Below, one piece after another: positions 60,929 to 64,000 of a stretch of DNA of 64,000 nucleotides. The stretch comes from Thermoanaerobaculia bacterium (GTDB lineage Bacteria; Acidobacteriota; Thermoanaerobaculia; Multivoradales; Multivoraceae): assembly GCA_022822365.1 (NCBI GenBank), contig JAJEBV010000028.1, positions 41,468-105,467 of the forward strand, in the 5' to 3' direction. A program made the translations under genes and the position numbers. Positions within the stretch are counted from its first letter, which is position 1. Each line of letters opens with the position of its first letter. The notes below the pieces were generated by a model. That model had not been told where the DNA came from. It ran no database searches and worked only from the letters and a program-made list of their open reading frames with translations.

Positions 60929-62932
60929 TCAGCGTTCCGGCAGGTCGAGCCGGATGGCTTCCAGCAGCCGGGGAACGTAGTTCCTGAACCGGCGGTCGAG
61001 GCCATCGAGTCCATCCGGAAGGGCGGTGAGACGCTCTCGCCAGGCCTTGGCCGGCGCCCCCACGCCGCCAAGAACCTCAGAGTCGAGATAGTCCAACGCA
61101 TTGAGCGCCAGCAGCGCATCGAAGAAGTCGTTCTCCTCGATCGAGGCGGAGGCCAGCAGGAGTTCGACAGCGGCCTCCCGGTCCGATTCCTTCCCGAAGC
61201 GCCCCAAGGCCTCCGCGGCGTGGATGCGGACGGGGGCCGAGGCATCCTGGAGCGCGGCGCGAAGTTCGGCGAGGGATACCTGCACCGCTGCCTCGCCCCG
61301 GGCCCGGAGCCCGATCGCGGCCCAGGCGCGGACCGCGGAGTCGGGGTCAGCAAGCAGGAGCTGCAGACGTTCGACGGTCTCACTTCCCAACGCCGACCGG
61401 TCGGAGGCCAGCTCCGCCGCGGCGAGCGCCCTCTCGACCTGGTAGCCGCCCCGGCCGTAAGCCCAGGGCGTCGCGCCCATGGCCGCCGCGCGGCGGTGCA
61501 TCCCGCCTTCCGGCAGGAAGCTGAGGTCGCGGATCCTGAGCAGGTGATTGCGGAGAGCGAGAGCCAGGCGTTCCCGGTCGGCCGCGTGCGCGGACGACGT
61601 GGCCAGGTTGTTCACCAGATCCGGATCGTTCTCCAGGTCGTAGAGCTCCTCGCTCGGCTTCTCCCGCCAGAACCTCGCCTGCGCCTCGTTGAGCTTCCCC
61701 TCCTGGAACAGCCGCAGCCACACCTGGGTGGTCGACGTCTCCATCTGGTAGGACAGCCGCTGACCGTAGGGCCGGTCGACCAGGAAGTTCCGGGCGTAGA
61801 GGTATCGCTTGTCGCGGACGCTCCGAACCAGGTCGTAGCGCTCGTCCATGCGGTCGGAGAAGCCGAAGATGACCTCGTTCGGCTCCGCCTCGTGGGCGCC
61901 CAGGAAGGCCCGGCCCTGGAAGTGCGCGGGCGGCTCGATCCCGGCCAGGCTGAGCATCGTCGGCGCGAAGTCGATGAAGCCGACCAGGCGGTCGGTGTCG
62001 CCGCCCGGTACGTACTCCGCCGGCGCCAGGTGCCGGTACCTCCCGGGAATCGAGACGATGAGCGGCACGTGCAGGCCGGTCTGGAGCGCGGCGCGCTTGC
62101 CTCGCGGCAGGCCGGGTCCGTGGTCGCCCCAGTAGAAGACGATCGTGTCGTCGGCCAGTCCCGCCGCCTCGATCTCGGCCAGGCGTTCACCGACGAGCGC
62201 GTCCATCTCGGTCAGCTTGTCGTAGTACTGGGCCCAGTCCTGCCTCACCTCGGGCGTGTCCGGGTGGTAGGCCGGTACGCGGACGCCGGCCGGATCGTGG
62301 ACCTGCGTGTGCGGCCGGCGCCGGATCTGGCTCTCGTGGGTCACCGTGAAGTTGAAGACGGCGAAGAAGGGCTCTCCCTCGGGACGGTTCCGCCAGTGCG
62401 CTTGCCGCGACGACTCGTGCCACACGGCTCCCTCGCCCCCGGGCTTCTCGAGGTTGTAGTCCTCCTTCGAGTTGTTCGTCACGTAGTAGCCGGCTTCTCG
62501 CAGGTATTGCGGGAAGAAGCGGAAGCCGTCCGGCAGCCTGGATCGGCTGCGCATGTGCTGGGCGCCGGTGGACGCCGGGTAGAGGCCGCTGATGATCGTC
62601 GTGCGCGCCGGCGCGCAGACCGGGACGGTCGACCAGGCGTTGCGGTAGATCAGGCCGCGCGCGGCGAGGGCGTCCAGGTTGGGGGTAGTGGCGTACTCGT
62701 CGCCGTAGGCGCCGAGATGCGGGCCGTTGTCTTCGCTGGAGACCCAGAGGATGTTGGGGGGCGGGAGGTCAGTGGGAGGCTGGGCGAAGACTGGGGCAAC
62801 CGGTACGGCGAGGAAGAGAACCAGGCCGGCGCTGCGCGCCGGCTGCCGGCGAGGGCGCCGGCGCACCCAGTGGCGGATGGCACGCGGCACCCCCCAGTGA
62901 TGGATGGGACGTTGCCGGGCTCCCTTCAGCAC
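60929..62932 (-). CDS. Secreted sulfatase with HEAT-like C-terminal region
   Basis: A 667-residue exported sulfatase. PNILWVSSEDNGPHLGAYGD begins the fold with metal-binding Asp/Glu variants, and VCAPARTTIISGLYPASTG holds CxPxR (Cys106), the site turned into formylglycine by a maturase. FYWGDHGPGLPRGK is the second metal motif. Residues about 525-660 are HEAT-like repeats (LLADPDSAVRAWAAIGLRAR, LQDASAPVRIHAAEALGRFG). It removes sulfate from glycans or other esters in the periplasm. The GTG at 62932 shares its G with the TAG of the CoA-transferase gene. A later GTG, such as 62866, would give a more usual signal peptide (RRRPRRQ...VAPVFAQ), so the N-terminus is uncertain. Confidence 0.88.
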   Translation of the reverse strand: MLKGARQRPIHHWGVPRAIRHWVRRRPRRQPARSAGLVLFLAVPVAPVFAQPPTDLPPPNILWVSSEDNGPHLGAYGDEYATTPNLDALAARGLIYRNAWSTVPVCAPARTTIISGLYPASTGAQHMRSRSRLPDGFRFFPQYLREAGYYVTNNSKEDYNLEKPGGEGAVWHESSRQAHWRNRPEGEPFFAVFNFTVTHESQIRRRPHTQVHDPAGVRVPAYHPDTPEVRQDWAQYYDKLTEMDALVGERLAEIEAAGLADDTIVFYWGDHGPGLPRGKRAALQTGLHVPLIVSIPGRYRHLAPAEYVPGGDTDRLVGFIDFAPTMLSLAGIEPPAHFQGRAFLGAHEAEPNEVIFGFSDRMDERYDLVRSVRDKRYLYARNFLVDRPYGQRLSYQMETSTTQVWLRLFQEGKLNEAQARFWREKPSEELYDLENDPDLVNNLATSSAHAADRERLALALRNHLLRIRDLSFLPEGGMHRRAAAMGATPWAYGRGGYQVERALAAAELASDRSALGSETVERLQLLLADPDSAVRAWAAIGLRARGEAAVQVSLAELRAALQDASAPVRIHAAEALGRFGKESDREAAVELLLASASIEENDFFDALLALNALDYLDSEVLGGVGAPAKAWRERLTALPDGLDGLDRRFRNYVPRLLEAIRLDLPER

Positions 62933-64000
62933 TACACGACTCGCTCGGTCCGGAAGGTCTCGATCTCCTCGCTGCCGTAGCCGAGGTCAGCCAGGATCTC
63001 GTCCGTGTGCTCGCCCAGGGTCGGCGCGCGGTGGCGGATCGTGGCGGGAGTCTCGGTCAGGCGAACGGAAGGCTGCGCCACCGGCGCCGGCCGCGGCATG
63101 TCCGGATAGTCGAGCTCGGCGAACGATCCGACCTCCGCGATGTGCGGATCGTCCAGGGCCTGCTGCATCGAGTACACGGGTCCCGAGGGGATCATCGCCG
63201 CGTTCAGCGTGTCGACAGCTTCCTCGGTCGACCGGGAGGCGCACCAGGCCGCCATCCGCTCGCCGATCACCTCGCCGTGGTCGCCGCGCGAGAGATCGTC
63301 GGCGAAGCGTGGATCGTTCAGCCAGTCCACGTCTTCGCCTTCTGTTCCAGTCCCGTTGTCCTCCGACATCAGGTCGACCCACCGCCTGAACAGCGGCTCG
63401 CCGATCACCGAGCACAGCACCCAGCCGTCGGCGGTGCGAAAGATGTCGCCCGGGCCGGAGGTCTGCGAGCGGTTCCCGGTCGGCTGTCGGTCCCGCTCGA
63501 TCACCGCCTGCTCGATCAGGTTCGCGTTGCCCATCATCAGGGCGGTCCTGAGCAGCGCGCCCTCGACCATCTGGCCCTTGCCGGTCTGCTGGCGGGCCAT
63601 CAAAGCGGCCAGGGTGCCATAGGCGCAGGAGAGTGCCGTCCCGAAGTCGACGAAGGGCGCGGCCGCGCGCCGCGGTTTGTCCGCGTCACCGGTCATGTAG
63701 GCGATGCCAGACATGACCTGGCCGATGCCGTCGAAGCCGACGCGGTCGCTGTAGCGGCCGCCGCGGCCATAGGCAGACACCGTGGTCAGGATGATGTCCT
63801 CCTTCACCTCCCGCAGGGTGTCCAGGTCGAGGCCCATCGCCTCCAGAGTCTTCGGCGGCAGGTTCGCCACGACGACGTCGGCGGTCGCCACCAGTCGCCG
63901 GACGATCTCGCGGCCGGCCGGCTTCATCGGGTTCAGCGTCAACGAGCGCTTGTTCCGGTTCATCTGCAGGAACATCCCGCCCTCGCCGCTCGGGGCCACC
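62932..64000 (-). CDS. CaiB/BaiF family III CoA-transferase (5' end outside window)
   Basis: The visible 355-356 residues run to the window edge without a credible start; the ~45 residues that normally precede FLQMNRNKRSLTLNP are missing, so the gene begins upstream of the edge. Family patterns are TADVVVANLPPKTLEAMGLD, ILTTVSAYGRGGRYSDRVGF, and APFVDFGTALSCAYGTLAAL, with the Asp that forms the acyl-enzyme in the latter. It moves CoA between carboxylic acids; the substrate is unknown. Its stop overlaps the assigned sulfatase start by one base (TAGTG). It is distinct from the racemase at 55787, which carries His/Asp/Glu. Confidence 0.9.
   Translation of the reverse strand, partial: VAPSGEGGMFLQMNRNKRSLTLNPMKPAGREIVRRLVATADVVVANLPPKTLEAMGLDLDTLREVKEDIILTTVSAYGRGGRYSDRVGFDGIGQVMSGIAYMTGDADKPRRAAAPFVDFGTALSCAYGTLAALMARQQTGKGQMVEGALLRTALMMGNANLIEQAVIERDRQPTGNRSQTSGPGDIFRTADGWVLCSVIGEPLFRRWVDLMSEDNGTGTEGEDVDWLNDPRFADDLSRGDHGEVIGERMAAWCASRSTEEAVDTLNAAMIPSGPVYSMQQALDDPHIAEVGSFAELDYPDMPRPAPVAQPSVRLTETPATIRHRAPTLGEHTDEILADLGYGSEEIETFRTERVV

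Overview
The window is a GC-rich bacterial chromosome segment with very tight gene packing. The gene content suggests an Acidobacteriota-like heterotroph. It includes a VWFA-related protein of the acidobacterial type, a planctomycete/acidobacterial style heme-binding membrane dehydrogenase, PQQ-like propeller proteins, family III CoA-transferases, a sulfatase and a TonB-dependent receptor. The phylum is an inference; no rRNA or tRNA gene was seen.

Layout. 1-1788: 3' part of a secreted VWFA protein. 1775-5879 (minus): a non-canonical Nramp-like carrier and a sugar-type ABC importer (ATPase, permease, binding lipoprotein). 5903-8209: secreted sugar-dehydrogenase-like/HEAT/cytochrome c protein. 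8337-19618 (minus): one coupled run of CCA-type nucleotidyltransferase, ECF sigma factor, anti-sigma-like membrane protein, CnrX/Spy-like periplasmic protein, RND pump, membrane fusion protein and second RND pump. 19728-23391 (plus): TPR protein and S9 peptidase. 23481-32023 (minus): flavoprotein of halogenase-like fold, DUF3311-like protein plus sodium symporter, glycosyltransferase and a LolD/FtsX-type ABC transporter, divergent from a TonB receptor (32181-34574). 34582-42917 (minus): VOC protein, SDR, two tandem PQQ-like propellers, iron-type alcohol dehydrogenase, a third propeller and a HemN/HemW-like radical SAM protein. 43012-43959: phosphotransferase.

43978-54682 (minus) is the most notable block: a seven-gene defence-type operon. 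Its order is type III-like restriction helicase-nuclease, DUF4160, DUF2442, a long DNA methyltransferase, an AAA ATPase, a DUF4276 protein and a RelE-fold/UvrD helicase. Junctions run from a 14-base overlap to an 11-base gap. Parts of it look lower in GC than the flanks. It lies 7 bases downstream of an LLM-class flavin oxidoreductase gene.

54690-64000 returns to metabolic genes: LLM oxidoreductase, alpha-methylacyl-CoA racemase with all three catalytic residues in register, PhoPQ-activated-pathogenicity-related lipoprotein, 2OG-Fe(II) dioxygenase, sulfatase with HEAT-like tail and a CoA-transferase cut by the window edge. A hairpin-forming intergenic repeat occurs at three places (about 8.3, 20.8 and 23.4 kb); one copy supplies the start codon and the N-terminus of the signal peptide of the S9 peptidase. 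No intergenic gap exceeds 300 bases.
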